Assembly: GCA_963693285.1 (NCBI GenBank)
Contig: OY848919.1
Span: 10,597,461 to 10,661,460, forward strand
Direction of reading: 5' to 3'
From: Xestospongia muta
Taxonomy: Eukaryota; Porifera; Demospongiae; Haplosclerida; Petrosiidae
DNA length: 64,000 bases
Shown: in pieces, positions 1 to 11,791 of the stretch
Layout: the number at the start of each line of letters is the position of its first letter
Position numbering within the stretch: the first letter of the stretch is position 1
Translations under genes and position numbers: made by a program
The notes under the pieces: model-generated
Database searches by the model: none
Told to the model about the DNA's origin: nothing
Seen by the model: only the letters and a program-made list of their open reading frames with translations

Positions 1-429
1 TTTGTTTGATATCAGTACTGCTAGTTCGAATGTTTTGAATTTATGTTAATATTATATTGTGATCAGTAGTTTTGAAGCACAATTTAAACAATGTAGTAGT
101 TATAATTTAATGACCATTCATGTATGGTAAAAATGAGTCAGATTTTTAAATGCAATAAAGTGTATGTAACATGTTGGTTAACTTATTATTAAAAACATTT
201 AAGAACTATTAATAATTTAATTCTCAGTTTATCAATAGTTATTAGACAAATGCTTATGAACACAACAATTGAACTATTTGCAACTTGAGTGCTTGGAGTA
301 ACAACAAAATGGTAGAAAATAAGAGGACATTTCTAAGCTAAAACAATATAAAGAGTTTTATAATATTGTAATTAATTAATTTTAACTTAAGCCATCATTG
401 ACCTCAATAATGCAACAGATCACAAAAAA

Positions 430-870
430 CATAGCCACAGCCCAACCATAAATCCTCTCATTTCATGTGGAGATTGTGGTAAATTCTAAGGATGTTGGAA
501 ATATCAAAGCAAATGATATTAGAATGTAACAAAGACTATATAAAGATTATCAAATATGGCACTTTCAATTCTAAATAACTCTTAATTATAATAACTGACC
601 CAAAAGGTATCCATGACAAAAAATACAAATGTACACCATTAATTATAGTCTTATATCTACCTAATCTTACATTAGCAAGCAGATAAAATTAAGAAAAATA
701 TGAGACAGATTTCAATGTCAAAGAAAGTATAATCACTGTTTTTACTATGCATATGGCTGTTGATATATGTAGTTACTACAAAGTATCAGAGTAAAGCTAA
801 GTGAACATACATCAAAGCATTCCAAAGGATGATGAGCCATATTGATTGATAGCTTACGCTCTTCTTCTTT
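430..870 (-). pseudogene. POT/SLC15-like transporter fragment (antisense)
   Basis: The reverse complement holds pieces of the transporter family out of their normal spacing. Positions 434-530 resemble the segment around IAQSPHEMRG, 600-700 resembles the GLLAD..GRYKTIITG loop, and 800-870 resembles the N-terminal MYAH region. There is no open frame. The same broken copy occurs at 24715-25160, so it decayed before the 2.1 kb block was duplicated. Confidence 0.7.
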
Positions 871-1039
871 TAATATATTATATTCTATTTGTCTTCAATA
901 ATTATTAATGTAGAAAACAAATTCATTCAATGGATGTATATCTGTAGGAAGTGAGCAATGTTTTCATTATTGAAGGTGCTAGTTGTCTAGTTTCCTAATA
1001 TAGTTGTTTATACCATGTCCAAGAGATTTGATGGAGATT

Positions 1040-1275
1040 GAAAATAAACATCAATATTGTTTATGTTTCAAGAAGACTATCAGATCAACATCTGGTAAAG
1101 TGTTCAAAATAATAACAGTGTGCTTTCATTTCTAAAGTACTAAGGGATTCATTTCCTGATAAGATGTTATTAATATAAACAATGCATATGATGTTTACTT
1201 TCAGTTTGTATCACACAATTTACCACATACATGCAACCTGTATAACAAATATATAGGTTAAATCAACCTATCTAT
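1040..1275. repeat. Dispersed inverted-repeat element (MITE-like), partial
   Basis: The right end (about 1190-1272: tttactttcagtttgtatca, then ggttaaatcaacc) recurs at 25480-25555, 28630-28715, 54575-54645, 57355-57410 and 61905-61970. The complementary left end is best seen at 20540-20610. It looks like a short non-autonomous element family with long imperfect inverted repeats. Exact boundaries are uncertain. Confidence 0.45.
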
Positions 1276-2090
1276 TTTTAATTAGTCTAACTATGAATAC
1301 TTTCATGTCATGTGTAAGATGCTGAGCTATTGTAAAGTCTAATTAATTTGAAAATTTTTTTTAATTTGATATAACTCTAAAAATGATTTTTGTTAATTAA
1401 TCTAAGGATTCCGAATCCAGTATGTTGAGGGTATGGTTCACTGGCACCTAGCCATTATGCAACAAAGCTGTTAGGTCATTGTAATGAGCATACTAGAATG
1501 TAAATACGCCATTTTGCTTGTCAAATTGGATGATGTGACACCTTTTAATTGAGGCATCATTGCAAATTACTGACCTCTTATTCCTATATTGTCTCAATGT
1601 GGTAGTTACAGTGTGTTTATTGGCAGGTAGATCAATACTTTAGTGTATATAGTTAATGTTTAGAATTTAGAAGTTGTGGATCAGTTTCAGTTTAATATAA
1701 TATATTTCAGTAATGGCTTCCTTTTGAATGAATAAACACTGTGTACAGAAAATGCTGCTACAACAAATAGGATTATAATAGACATATCAATTGTTGATTG
1801 GACATTGGTAGTAAACATGAAGGGACATTACTGTATAATCATTAAACTCATTTTATAAAACACAATTACGAAAATAACTATCTATTAACAAAATATTGTT
1901 TGTATTGTGTTGCTTCAGTAATTTATTAATACTTATACTGAAAAAAACAATTCACTCAATTGATAATTAATCTCTTGTGCATTATATATTTTTCATTAGC
2001 AAGCTACTCACTCATATTATTTGACAATCAGTAATTTATTAATACTTATACTGAAAAAACAACAATCATTCAATTGATAATTATTCCCTT

Positions 2091-2988
2091 ATTCCATTAT
2101 GTATGGTACTTAAACATCAGGTTGCAGTAGTAATGCCTATTTCCAACATTTGACTATTAAAATTTATTGTCATAAAACATTTGATACTTCACTCAAAACT
2201 GATATTGGGAGTAAGTAGTAATATGGGGACCGTAGTCCATTCAGTTTAGAAACTATTATTTTCTTTCTTAATGTGACACTTACAGAGAAATGCTGCTATC
2301 ATACATTTTGCATATGTAAATATCTAAACTTTGAGCTGTTCTGTCATTATTGGTTGTGTATGTATATGATTCTATTGTACAATCAGTTTATGTAAGAGGA
2401 TTCAATAAAGTGTAAAACGAGTTTATATGGTATATTGTAGTATTACTAATATTGAATAGAGCTAGACCCAGATTTGGCATTGCAATATTAATCAACAGCC
2501 AAATGGTAAATTATATTGTTATTATAACCGTGCAACTATGTATAATGAAGGTAGAGATAAATTTACTTAGACGTAGTTATATAAATTACATATATAGATA
2601 ATACTACATAAATACACATGCACAATATCCCCTTACTGTTTTCACATGTGACTTTAAAAACTTTCAATTTGACATGTACTGATTTGTCAACTATCTCTGA
2701 TATCTTAATGTGAGACACAACAATAGCATTGCACAAGTGTATCACTATGATGTTTTTAATTATATTATACATATATAAATTGAGGATGGAACATTTGACA
2801 TTTTAAACACTAATTTGTATTGTCAGCCATAACTTGAGCCTGACCAACCTTAGGCAGATCTAGACAATAATATCTTCACTGAATTGAACCCAAGCATTGT
2901 TGTACAAAAGATGTGGAGTTTCTTAATTATACAATTATATCTATCATTTTTTTAGATCAATATATATATATTTATATATATATATATA
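2091..2988. repeat. Transporter 3'-flank duplication, unit A
   Basis: This noncoding block matches 12490-13280 (unit B) and 15750-16600 (unit C), which lie downstream of two transporter genes. Unit A has lost its gene. It is interrupted at 2988 by the pogo element and resumes at 7935-8103. No gene is seen. Confidence 0.85.
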
Positions 2989-3348
2989 GAGTAAAGAATC
3001 AATATTCGGACACCATGTATATTCGGACGCTGACCTGACGCTTCCAGTTCTTTCTAAACATTGATTTTACCATGATATTGTAACTCATAATGTTATTGTT
3101 TATTACCGCTAGTTTGGGCCGCTCTCGCTCAGGATATTGCCAGTACGAGTGAGAAAAGTGAGAATATTCGGAAACGCCTATTTTCGGAAGAATTTACCAA
3201 TCGTCGTACAGGCGTGTTGTTACTGTTTACGAAGACGTTTGTGTATCAATCATAGTAGCAAAAGAAGGTACTATTATTACACTATTTTGTGGCCAAAATT
3301 ATAAAATTTCTTCAAACACAAGTGAGCAAAACAGCCCAGTTTTCTGTA
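2989..3348 (+). repeat. Pogo element terminal inverted repeat, left
   Basis: This repeat pairs with the reverse complement of 7575-7934, with only a few mismatches. Similarity breaks down just inside the shared CAGCCCAG motif near 3335. Confidence 0.9.
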
Positions 3349-3427
3349 ACTGTCCGTGACGCCATCTTGGTATTAATAATAATAATAATTATTATTTTAA
3401 TATTATTCATTGAATCATCAAACAAAA

Positions 3428-3594
3428 TTATTCTTTCTTTCTACAATCCATACAAAACCAATCTCCTTCTGGTTTTTCACTGAGCCCAACACAAGGAAAG
3501 TGAAACCACTCTACAGAACAGTTAATACTATCACAAGCAATCATATCTCCATATTTTTCTTTGCCACAAATACAATATTTGTCCTGATCATCAT
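3428..3594 (-). CDS. Terminal exon of the pogo transposase: ING-type PHD finger
   Basis: This exon encodes 55 residues and the stop. The eight zinc ligands (C8, C10, C21, C26, H32, C35, C48, C51 of the exon) have exactly the spacing of ING-family PHD fingers. The tyrosine before GDM and the tryptophan of EWFH match the aromatic-cage positions that read H3K4me3 in that family. A CACAG acceptor precedes it and its phase fits the upstream exon. Histone binding is an inference from family resemblance. Confidence 0.82.
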
Positions 3595-6500
3595 CTGTGT
3601 ACAAAAGATTAATTTAACTTTAATCATTAATACTTCTACCTTTTGTTTCTACACTGTAAGTTCTGCCAGTACTGCTAACAGCAACTTCTGAGTCTAATTA
3701 ATAACAGATTACTATCAAAAATTCAATACCTCTTCTCTTTGAACTCCTAGTGGTAGTAGCAGTAGTAGCTTTCTGACCAGTAGTTAAGTCTAATAACTAT
3801 TAATAACAGATAGCTATCATTAATTCAATACCTCCTCTCTTTGAACTCCTAGTGGTAGTAGCAGTAGTAGCCTTCTGACCAGTAGTTAAGTCTAATAACT
3901 ATTAATAACAGATTACTATCATTAATTCAATACCTCCTCTCTTTGCACTCCTAGTGGTAGTAGCAGTAGTAGCTTTCTGGCCAGTAGTTAAGTCTAATAA
4001 CTATTAATAACAGATAGCTATCATTAATTCAATACCTCCTCTCTTTGAACTCCTAGTGGTAGTAGCAGTAGTAGCCTTCTGACCAGTAGTTAAGTCTAAT
4101 AACTATTAATAACAGATAGCTATCATTAATTCAATACCTCCTCTCTTTGAACTCCTAGTGGTAGTAGCAGTAGTAGCTTTCTGGCCAGTAGTTAAGTCTA
4201 ATAACTATTAATAACACATTGCTATCATTAATTCAATACCTCCTCTCTTTGAACTCCTAGTGGTAGTAGCAGTAGTAGCCTTCTGGCCAGTAGTTAAGTC
4301 TAATAACTATTAATAACAGATTACTATCATTAATTCAATACCTCCTCTCTTTGAATTCCTTGTGGTAGTAGCAGTAGTAGCCTTCTGACCAGTAGTCAAG
4401 TCTAATAACTATTAATAACAGATTACTATCATTAATTCAATACCTCCTCTCTTTGAACTCCTAGTGGTAGTAGCAGTAGTAGCTTTCTGGCCAGTAGTTA
4501 AGTCTAATAGCTATTAATAACAGATTACTATCATTAATTCAATACCTCCTCTCTTTGAATTCCTTGTGGTAGTAGCAGTAGTAGCCTTCTGACCAGTAGT
4601 CAAGTCTAATAACTATTAATAACAGATTACTATCATTAATTCAATACCTCCTCTCTTTGAACTCCTAGTGGTAGTAGCAGTAGTAGCCTTCTGGCCAGTA
4701 GTTAAGTCTAATAACTATTAATAACAGATTACTATCATTAATTCAATACCTCCTCTCTTTGAATTCCTTGTGGTAGAAGCAGTAGTAGCCTTCTGACCAG
4801 TAGTTAAGTCTAATAACTACTAATAACAGATTACTATCATTAATTCAATACCTCCTCTCTTTGAACTCCTAGTGGTAGTAGCAGTAGTAGCTTTCTGGCC
4901 AGTAGTTAAGTCTAATAACTATTAATAACAGATTACTATCATTAATTCAATACCTCCTCTCTTTGAACTCCTAGTGGTAGTAACAGTAGTAGCTTTCTGG
5001 CCAGTAGTTAAGTCTAATAACTATTAATAACAGATAGCTATCATTAATTCAATACCTCCTCTCTTTGAACTCCTAGTGGTAGTAGCAGTAGTAGCCTTCT
5101 GACCAGTAGTTAAGTCTAATAACTATTAATAACAGATTACTATCATTAATTCAATACCTCCTCTCTTTGAACTCCTAGTGGTAGTAGCAGTAGTAGCTTT
5201 CTGGCCAGTAGTTAAGTCTAATAACTATTAATAACAGATTACTATCATTAATTCAATACCTCCTCTCTTTGAACTCTTAGTGGTAGTAGCAGTAGTAATA
5301 GCCTTCTGAACAGTCGTTAAGTCTAATAATCAATAATATACTGAAAAATAAATACTCCATTACCACCTCCACTGTTAACCCTTGTATGTCTAACCGACTC
5401 ATTATCAATACTGGAACCATCTAATATAATCAGAACATTTGTAAGAAATTTTCAAGTCAACAATATCACATAAATTGTATTGTTTGCTCTACCATATAAA
5501 AACATGCATTAAAATCAGTATCATATAACAGATCAGCAGAATATGCCTCAATAATGACATTACTATTTAAAAATACCTTCATTTCCCTTCATTGCTTGCA
5601 CATTTTGTGTGCCAACAGACTTCCTACCAGCAGCCAAACCTAAAATGCAACATTACTAATACTATACAGACGTTTTAGACAGTACATGCTACATAGATGG
5701 AGTATGCTTCAAAATATATCTATATATTTGCTCTTACCAATTTTTCGTGCTTTTGTTCTTCTCTTTTCAGCTTTCCTTTCTTCTTCTTCTCTTTTCCGAT
5801 TTTCTTTCTCCTTCAAAATTTTTCGGTTTTCCTCACTAGTTAGTATTCTTGCAGAACTCTTAGATTCTTTTGTTGGCATTTTGACAACAGGTTGCTGACT
5901 AATAACTTTTTCCAAAACACTTGAAGGCAGAACACTCACCATAGAGGGAGTATCATTATTAGTGTAATCATGAACATCAACTGGTGTTGACTCACTTACT
6001 ATATGTGTATCAGTGCAAATAGGCTGTGATGAATGATACATTTCTAGCCATAGATTGTATCTTGATTCACTTGTGAGATCATATCCTTCATTGTATCTTT
6101 TCTCAAACAGTGCCATTTCTTCAGGAGTGAAGTCAGTAACAGAACATGACTTCCTTTTTGGTAGTGGGCTGTACAATGGTATGAATGATACTCCATTTTT
6201 CTTCAAATGTAATAGTTTAGGAGATGGTAAAGAAGTAGGTGGAAGGACAACTTCGCGATTCACTGGAAACACACCAGTAACTCGAAAACTCGTTGATATG
6301 TTTTGCATTGTCATTCCTCGTAACCAAGCTTTATGAAAAATGTGGGAGAAGTTATATCTACTTATGGCCTTAAAGGGGTTTTCTATTCTATAGTTATAGC
6401 ATTCCTCTTGCCAACACCTCTTCAACATAGCAAAACAAATTTTGTGTAAAGGTTGAGTGAGATGTGTCGAGTGAGGTGGTAAACAAAATAAAATCACACC

Positions 6501-7460
6501 TTCTTCAGCTGCCTTATCGATGACACTGGGAGTGTAGTGAGAAGAATGGCCATCAAGGAGGAGTAACAGAGGGCGTGCAGGTGGAGCATAAGCAAGGAAA
6601 TGGTGACGAAACCATAAATCAAACAATTCTCCATCCATCCACCCACTGCTTGATAGGCCATACTTAGATCCAGGAACTTCACCCTCTGTCATTTCTGGCT
6701 TTAAATTCTTTCTGTCGTAGATAATAAATGGAGGGATAACATAACCTCCAGCACTACAACAGACCAAAACAGTAATTTGAGTTTTGTCTCCACTCGATAT
6801 ACTGTATGGGTGTTTCTGTCCTCTTGCTACTACTACTTTGGGAGCTGTTGGGTCAAGTGGAAAGCCTGACTCATCACAGTTAAATATTTGGCATGGTTTT
6901 TCCAGTAAATCATTCTCTACTAAAGTTTCTTCCAAAAGATCAAAGTACTTATTGATGACCTCAGGAGTGTTACAAATAACACGAGGATGGGCCAACGGCT
7001 CAGCTTTTCTCAAAGAAATATCTGGATGACGCTTGCGAAAAGAATCCCACCAACCATATGATACTATGCCATGGTAACCTTTCATTGTAAGAATAGTTTG
7101 GACTAGAGTAAGAATATCTTTTCTCGATCTAGGATATCCAACTGATGCACAATGGATAAGAAATGATACAAGCTCTTCCTCCTCTCTTTCAGACATGAGT
7201 CTACTAGGACCACTATGGGATCCAAATAACACTTTCCCGGTTAAACGATCATGCAAGGTACTTTTAGGTACACCAAAAACCTCTGAAGCTTGCCTTAACG
7301 TCATACGATCGGTCTTCACAGCTTCATATGCCTTGTGTAGCTTCTCTTCATTACCAGACTTCCAACTATTATAACGTGGAGGTCTTGACAGTTGTCCACC
7401 ACCTCCTCTTGAGACTTCCAAAGTATGAGATGAAAATACGCGTTCCTTCAAATTTAACAT
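3428..7460 (-). CDS. Spliced pogo-type transposase: HTH_psq, CENPB-like HTH, DDE_1, microexon array, ING-type PHD
   Basis: Exon 1 (7460-5738) encodes 574 residues. These are a psq-type helix-turn-helix at about 36-76, a CENP-B-type DNA-binding region at 86-155, and a DDE_1 domain with D196 (in CDESGF), D303 (in LDGHSSH) and H339 (in QPLH, where the family has Asp). A lysine/arginine-rich tail follows. A donor at 5737 (phase 1) leads to exons at 5639-5577, 5420-5367, 5322-5260, fifteen 60-nt exons (the last 3789-3730), 3693-3640 and the terminal 3594-3428. Every exon is phase-1 symmetric, and the total is 3024 nt (1007 aa plus stop). The last exon encodes a PHD finger with spacing C-x-C-x10-C-x4-C-x5-H-x2-C-x12-C-x2-C. 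If the first donor is not spliced, the frame ends at 5709 (583 aa). The splicing is predicted from sequence only; H339 suggests impaired catalysis. Confidence 0.8.
3724..5324 (-). repeat. 16-copy, 102-bp tandem exon-intron array
   Basis: Sixteen direct repeats run at exact 102-bp spacing (donor motifs at 3724, 3826, 3928 and so on to 5254). On the minus strand each unit has a 60-nt stretch (63 nt in the copy at 5260-5322) with an AG before it and GTATTG after it; copies are separated by 42 bp beginning GTATTG and ending TTATTAG. Each stretch encodes about 20 Thr/Lys/Arg/Ser-rich residues without a stop in phase 1, and the substitutions seen do not break the frame. It lies between the DDE exon and the PHD exon of the transposase. 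Confidence 0.9.
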
Positions 7461-7574
7461 CTAAAATGTGATAAACAGTCAACTACATGATAACAAGTGT
7501 TACCTTTCAAAACACTAGGTTTCAAATTGACGAGATGGGTGGAGCTGTCAGTTTTCATGGAGGTTGTCACTATT

Positions 7575-7934
7575 ACAAAAAGCTGGGCTGTTTTGCTCAC
7601 TTGTGTTTGAAGAAATTTTATAATTTTTGGCCACAAAATAGTGTAATAATAGTACCTTCTTTTGCTACTATGATTGATACACAAACATCTTCTTAAACAG
7701 TAACAACACGCCTGTACGACGATTGGTAAATTCTTCCGAAAATAGGCGTTTCCGAATATTCTCACTTTTCGTACTCGTACTGGCAATATCCTGAGCGAGA
7801 GCGGCCCAAACTAGCGGTAATAAACAATAACATTATGAGTTACAATATCATGGTAAAATCAATGTTTAGAAAGAACTGGAAGCGTCAGGTCAGCGTCCGA
7901 ATATACATGGTGTCCGAATATTGATTCTTTACTC
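7575..7934 (-). repeat. Pogo element terminal inverted repeat, right
   Basis: This is the reverse-complement partner of 2989-3348. The transposase start codon lies just inside it, at 7460-7458, so this repeat probably contains the transposase promoter. Confidence 0.9.
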
Positions 7935-8103
7935 TATATATACATGAACATTGTAATATTACATGTTTATAAGGTGCAGTTCTTTATTGAATGTCTATAT
8001 GGTTATCTTTAATAGTTATTAATCCTCTTCTCATTTGCTTGGCCATATGTTATATATCTTAGTTTATGTGAGTATTAATGTAACTAGCAATTATTTGAAA
8101 CCT
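7935..8103. repeat. Transporter 3'-flank duplication, unit A resumed
   Basis: This sequence matches about 16610-16785 downstream of the TA tract, confirming that the pogo element split a pre-existing duplicated segment. The match ends at about 8103, where gypsy gag sequence begins. Confidence 0.85.
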
Positions 8104-8107
8104 TATT

Positions 8108-11100
8108 TGCGGTATTAATAATAAGCAGATACAGTGTCGCCTACTCACGAAAAAGAGGACCGACTTTGAGAGTCTCTTCGAGATAGCTCAGTTAATGGAG
8201 TCAGCTGCCAGAGATGCAAAAATTGGCATTAGTTGGAGCAGAGAAACCAGCTGTGAGAGAAGAAGCTGACATAAGGAAAATCTCCAAGGGGAAGAAACCA
8301 CAACCACAAAACAATGGTAGGTGGGACTCTATTGTCCACAGTTGTTATAGGTGTGGAGGTAAACACTCCCCCCATAAGTGTAGATTTACAGAAGTTGTTT
8401 GCCATTATTGTCAAAGAAGAGGACACATAGCAAAAGTGTGTAGATTGAAACAGAAAGGGACTAATGAACGTTCCCAGCGAAATAGCCAACACGCCAATAC
8501 TGTTGAAGAAAATGAAACCCAGTTGGAAGAAGTTTATGATTTGTTCACAGTTACTAAACATCATAATAAGCCTATTTATGTAACAGTGACAGTTCACAAA
8601 AAACCATTTAAGATGGAGATTGATACGGGAGCTGCAGTATCTATTATCAGTAAATCAACATATGACACACTATGGAGTCGCAATGATGCACCACCACTAG
8701 AACCAGCTGCTACTACACTACGTACTTACACAGGAAAAGAAGTAAAAGCAGTGGGAAGAATCAATATAGATGTAAAACATGGAGAAGAGAGGAAGAGACT
8801 TTCCCTCATCGTTGCTCATGGATCGGGTCCAAGTCTATTAGGACAAAATTGGTTATCAGAACTAAAACTGGACTGGTGAGATATTTACAGAGTAAACAAA
8901 CTCAATGCAAGTAAATTGCTGGGCATACTGACAGACCATGAAATTGTGTTCCGAGATGAATTTGGAATGATAGGAGGAGAGAAGGCGAGACTACTGGTAG
9001 ACCCACAAGTCTGTCCAAAATTCTTTAAACCCCGTCTAGTTCCATTTGCATTGAAGCACAAAGTTGAAAATGAATTAAACAGGTTGGAGGAAGAAGGAAT
9101 AATAAAGAAGGTACAGTCAGCAGAATGGGCTGCCCCAATAGTTCCTATAATAAAGGAGGATGGCACAATAAAAGTATGTGGTGACTATAAAGTCACAGCA
9201 AATCAAGCAATACTTGTCGATTCACGCCCAATTCTTAGAATTGATGAACTATTTACTAAAATTTCAGGTGGAGTCGTATTCCCAAAATTAGATTTATCTC
9301 ATGCCTATCTTCAATTGAGCCTAGACGAGACTGGGAAGAAGTACCTGGTCATAAACACTAACAAAGGTCTTTATGAGTATAATAGGTTGCCTTTTGGAGT
9401 CTCCTCTGCCCCTGCCATATTCAAGCGAACAATGGAGAATCTACTGCAAGGACTAGAGCACATAGCAGTTTATATTGACGACATCTTGATTACAGGGTGT
9501 ACTGAGGAGAAGCGTCTCAAGATGCTAGATGAGGTTTTCACAAGATTAGAACGAGCTGGAATGCGATTAAAGAAGTCCAAGTGTCAGTTCTTACTTCCCA
9601 GTGTTTAGTATCTTGGACACAAAATAAGTAAAGAAGGACTCCAACCCACAGATGAAAAGGTTAGAGCAATAAATCATGCACCTAGGCCAACAAATCGATC
9701 TCAATTAAAAGCATTCCTAGGTTTAATTAACTACTACAGTAAATTTTTACCAAATATGTCAACTATATTGTCACCTCTCTATAAGTTGTTGCAGACAAAT
9801 GTATCATGGAGTTGGTCAAAGGAACAAGATGATGCCTTCATATGAGCCATGTCATTTTTGCAGTCACCTAATCTACTTGTTCACTATGACTATTCAAAGC
9901 CATTAATATTATAGTGTGACGCCTCACTGGTAGGAGTGGGAGCAGTATTAGCTCACCAAATGGAAGATGGAACTGATCGCCCCATCAGTTATGTTTCTCG
10001 AGCTCTCACACCTGTTGAAAAAAGATACTCGCAAATTGACAAAGAAGCACTTGCTATTGTATTTGGAGTGAAACGGTACCACCAATATCTGTATGGTCGC
10101 ACATTTTCCATTTATTCAGATCACAAACCGTTAATGTATTTATTCGGAGAAAATTGAGGAATTCCAGCAACTACCTCTGCCAGAGTTCAGAGATGGGCAC
10201 TAACATTAAGTGGTTATTGCTACTCTATTAAATATCGTCCTGGTAAAAACATTGGAAACGCTGATGGTCTTAGCAGACTTCCACTACCAACAACACTCAA
10301 ACACATACTCAAGCCAGCTGAGACTATACTACTTATGGAAAGACTTGATAATTCCTTAGTATCTGTATCCCAAGTTAAATCTTATACTGAGAGAGACATA
10401 GTTTTGTCAAAGGTTAAGAAATATGTCCTACAAGGCTGGCCAGAAAACATCACCAACAAAGACATAACACCTTATAAGCAGAGAAAAGATGAGTTACGTA
10501 TAGAGGACAGCTGTCTCTTATGGGGTACTAGAGTTATTATACCATGTCAGCTGAGGCAACATGTACTACAACAAATTCATGAAGGCCATCCAGGAATTGT
10601 CAAAATGAATTATTTTGCCAGTAGTTATGTGTGGTGGCCATCTTTGAATATAGATCTGAAGAAACAAGCACACGAATGTATAAAGTGTCAGCAAGAAAAG
10701 GAAATGCCTCCAGCAAAACCAATGCAAGCATGGGAGTGGCCAGAGAAGCCATGGACACGACTACATGTGGATCATGCAGGACCATTTATGGGTAAAACCC
10801 TGCTAATCATTATTGACGCCTACTCAAAATGGCTTGAAGTTTTCAGTGTACCATCAACTTCCTCCGAATCTACTATTTCGAAATTGAGAACAGTTTTCTC
10901 TACACATGGCCTTGTTAAAGTACTTGTGTCTGACAATGGTCTGGCTTTTACAAGTCAAGAATTTAAAGAGTTCATACAACGAAACGAAATTCGACATGTG
11001 TTCACACCCCCATATCACCCAGCTTCGAATGGATTGGCGGAGTGTGCCATCAAAACAGTAAAGAAGGGACTGAGAAAGATGGAGGGTCCATTAGAAACAA

Positions 11101-11761
11101 GATTTCCATGATTCTTGTTAAAATACAGAGTGACGCCTCAAAGTACTACTGGTACTGCACCAGCTGAATTGCTAATCAGAAGGAGGATAAGAACACATTT
11201 AGACCTTTTGTATCCAACAAATCACCAGAAGGCAAGAAATCAGAAAGAGAAACATTTTGTTTGAAATCAAAAACCAAACCTATATATTTGAATATTGGAG
11301 AGAGAGTAATGGCTCGTAATTTTGGCTCTGGAAACAAATGGTTACCAGGCAAAATAGTAAGTAAAGAGGGAAGAAATGTAGTTTATATTGAATTGACTGA
11401 TGGAAGGATATGGAGAAGGTATATTGACCATGTGATTGTCAGCAAAACACAGGAAAATAAAAATGAAAATTTTAGTAGACCGCAACATGAAGAGAGTATA
11501 GATCCGCTGACAATGCCTGGAGAAATAAATGAAGAACAAACTACAACTGATCAAGTGGAAGAGACCAATAATCAATCAGAAGAGATGCAGGAGATGGAAC
11601 CTGTACAGCTTGAAGAGACAATCCAACCTAATCCGTATACTACAGATTCGACTATAACATCTGATAGGAATATTATGGTTCCTAGTGACATGACAAAAAG
11701 GCCTACAAGGTATTCCAAGAGAAGTCATGCGCCCATTGATCGTTATCACCCTACTTTCTAA
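8108..11761 (+). pseudogene. Gypsy gag-pro-pol remnant
   Basis: Domains appear in order. A gag segment in another frame (8108-8220, ending near QLMESAARDA) is followed by two CCHC-type knuckles (8340-8450), an aspartic protease with DTGA (8629-8640) and LLGQNWL, and reverse transcriptase with the YIDD catalytic motif (about 9471-9482). RNase H (9910-10160) and integrase follow, the latter with an HHCC finger (10580-10690) and D/D/E residues in VDHAG, SDNG and NGLAE. A separate frame at 11261-11761 holds the GPY/F-like segment and tail. In-frame stops occur at 8877, 9606, 9843, 9912, 10155 and 11109, with a frame change near 8220 and another near 11260. It cannot produce a full polyprotein. 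Confidence 0.9.
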
Positions 11762-11791
11762 CCCCTATTTTCTATGTAGTGAAGGAGGGAT

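Larger units (their letters stand above)
1..2090. repeat. Segmental duplication, copy 1 (partner 24289-26356)
   Basis: This stretch is nearly identical, in direct orientation, to 24289-26356, which is the 5' flank of the transporter copy starting at 26407. The match begins at the window edge, so the duplication may extend further left. Similarity stops at 2090; from 2091 the sequence instead matches the transporter 3' flanks at 12490 and 15750, so 2090/2091 is a rearrangement junction. It holds an antisense transporter fragment at 430-870 and no intact gene. Confidence 0.9.
2989..7934 (-). mobile_element. Pogo/Tigger-type DNA transposon with PHD-finger transposase
   Basis: The element is bounded by near-identical terminal inverted repeats of about 350-360 bp (2989-3348 and 7575-7934), starting GAGTAAAGAATC, and is flanked by TA (2987-2988 and 7935-7936), the target-site duplication expected for Tc1/mariner-pogo elements. 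A paralogous empty site is visible at about 16560-16790, where the two flanks continue without the element. Inside is one spliced transposase gene on the minus strand. The near-perfect inverted repeats suggest a fairly young insertion, although the third catalytic residue is substituted. Confidence 0.93.

Noticed and set aside
2563..2772. 69-codon minus-strand frame
   Set aside because: It lies in the duplicated noncoding transporter flank; the matching positions in units B and C do not keep the frame.
3724..5324. Regular repeats that could suggest a CRISPR array
   Set aside because: The 102-bp units are contiguous and near-identical over their whole length, with no variable spacers, lie inside a eukaryotic transposon and match exon-intron modules.
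7454..7786. 110-codon minus-strand frame at the transposase 5' end
   Set aside because: It runs through the terminal inverted repeat; a similar frame exists at the other end by symmetry.
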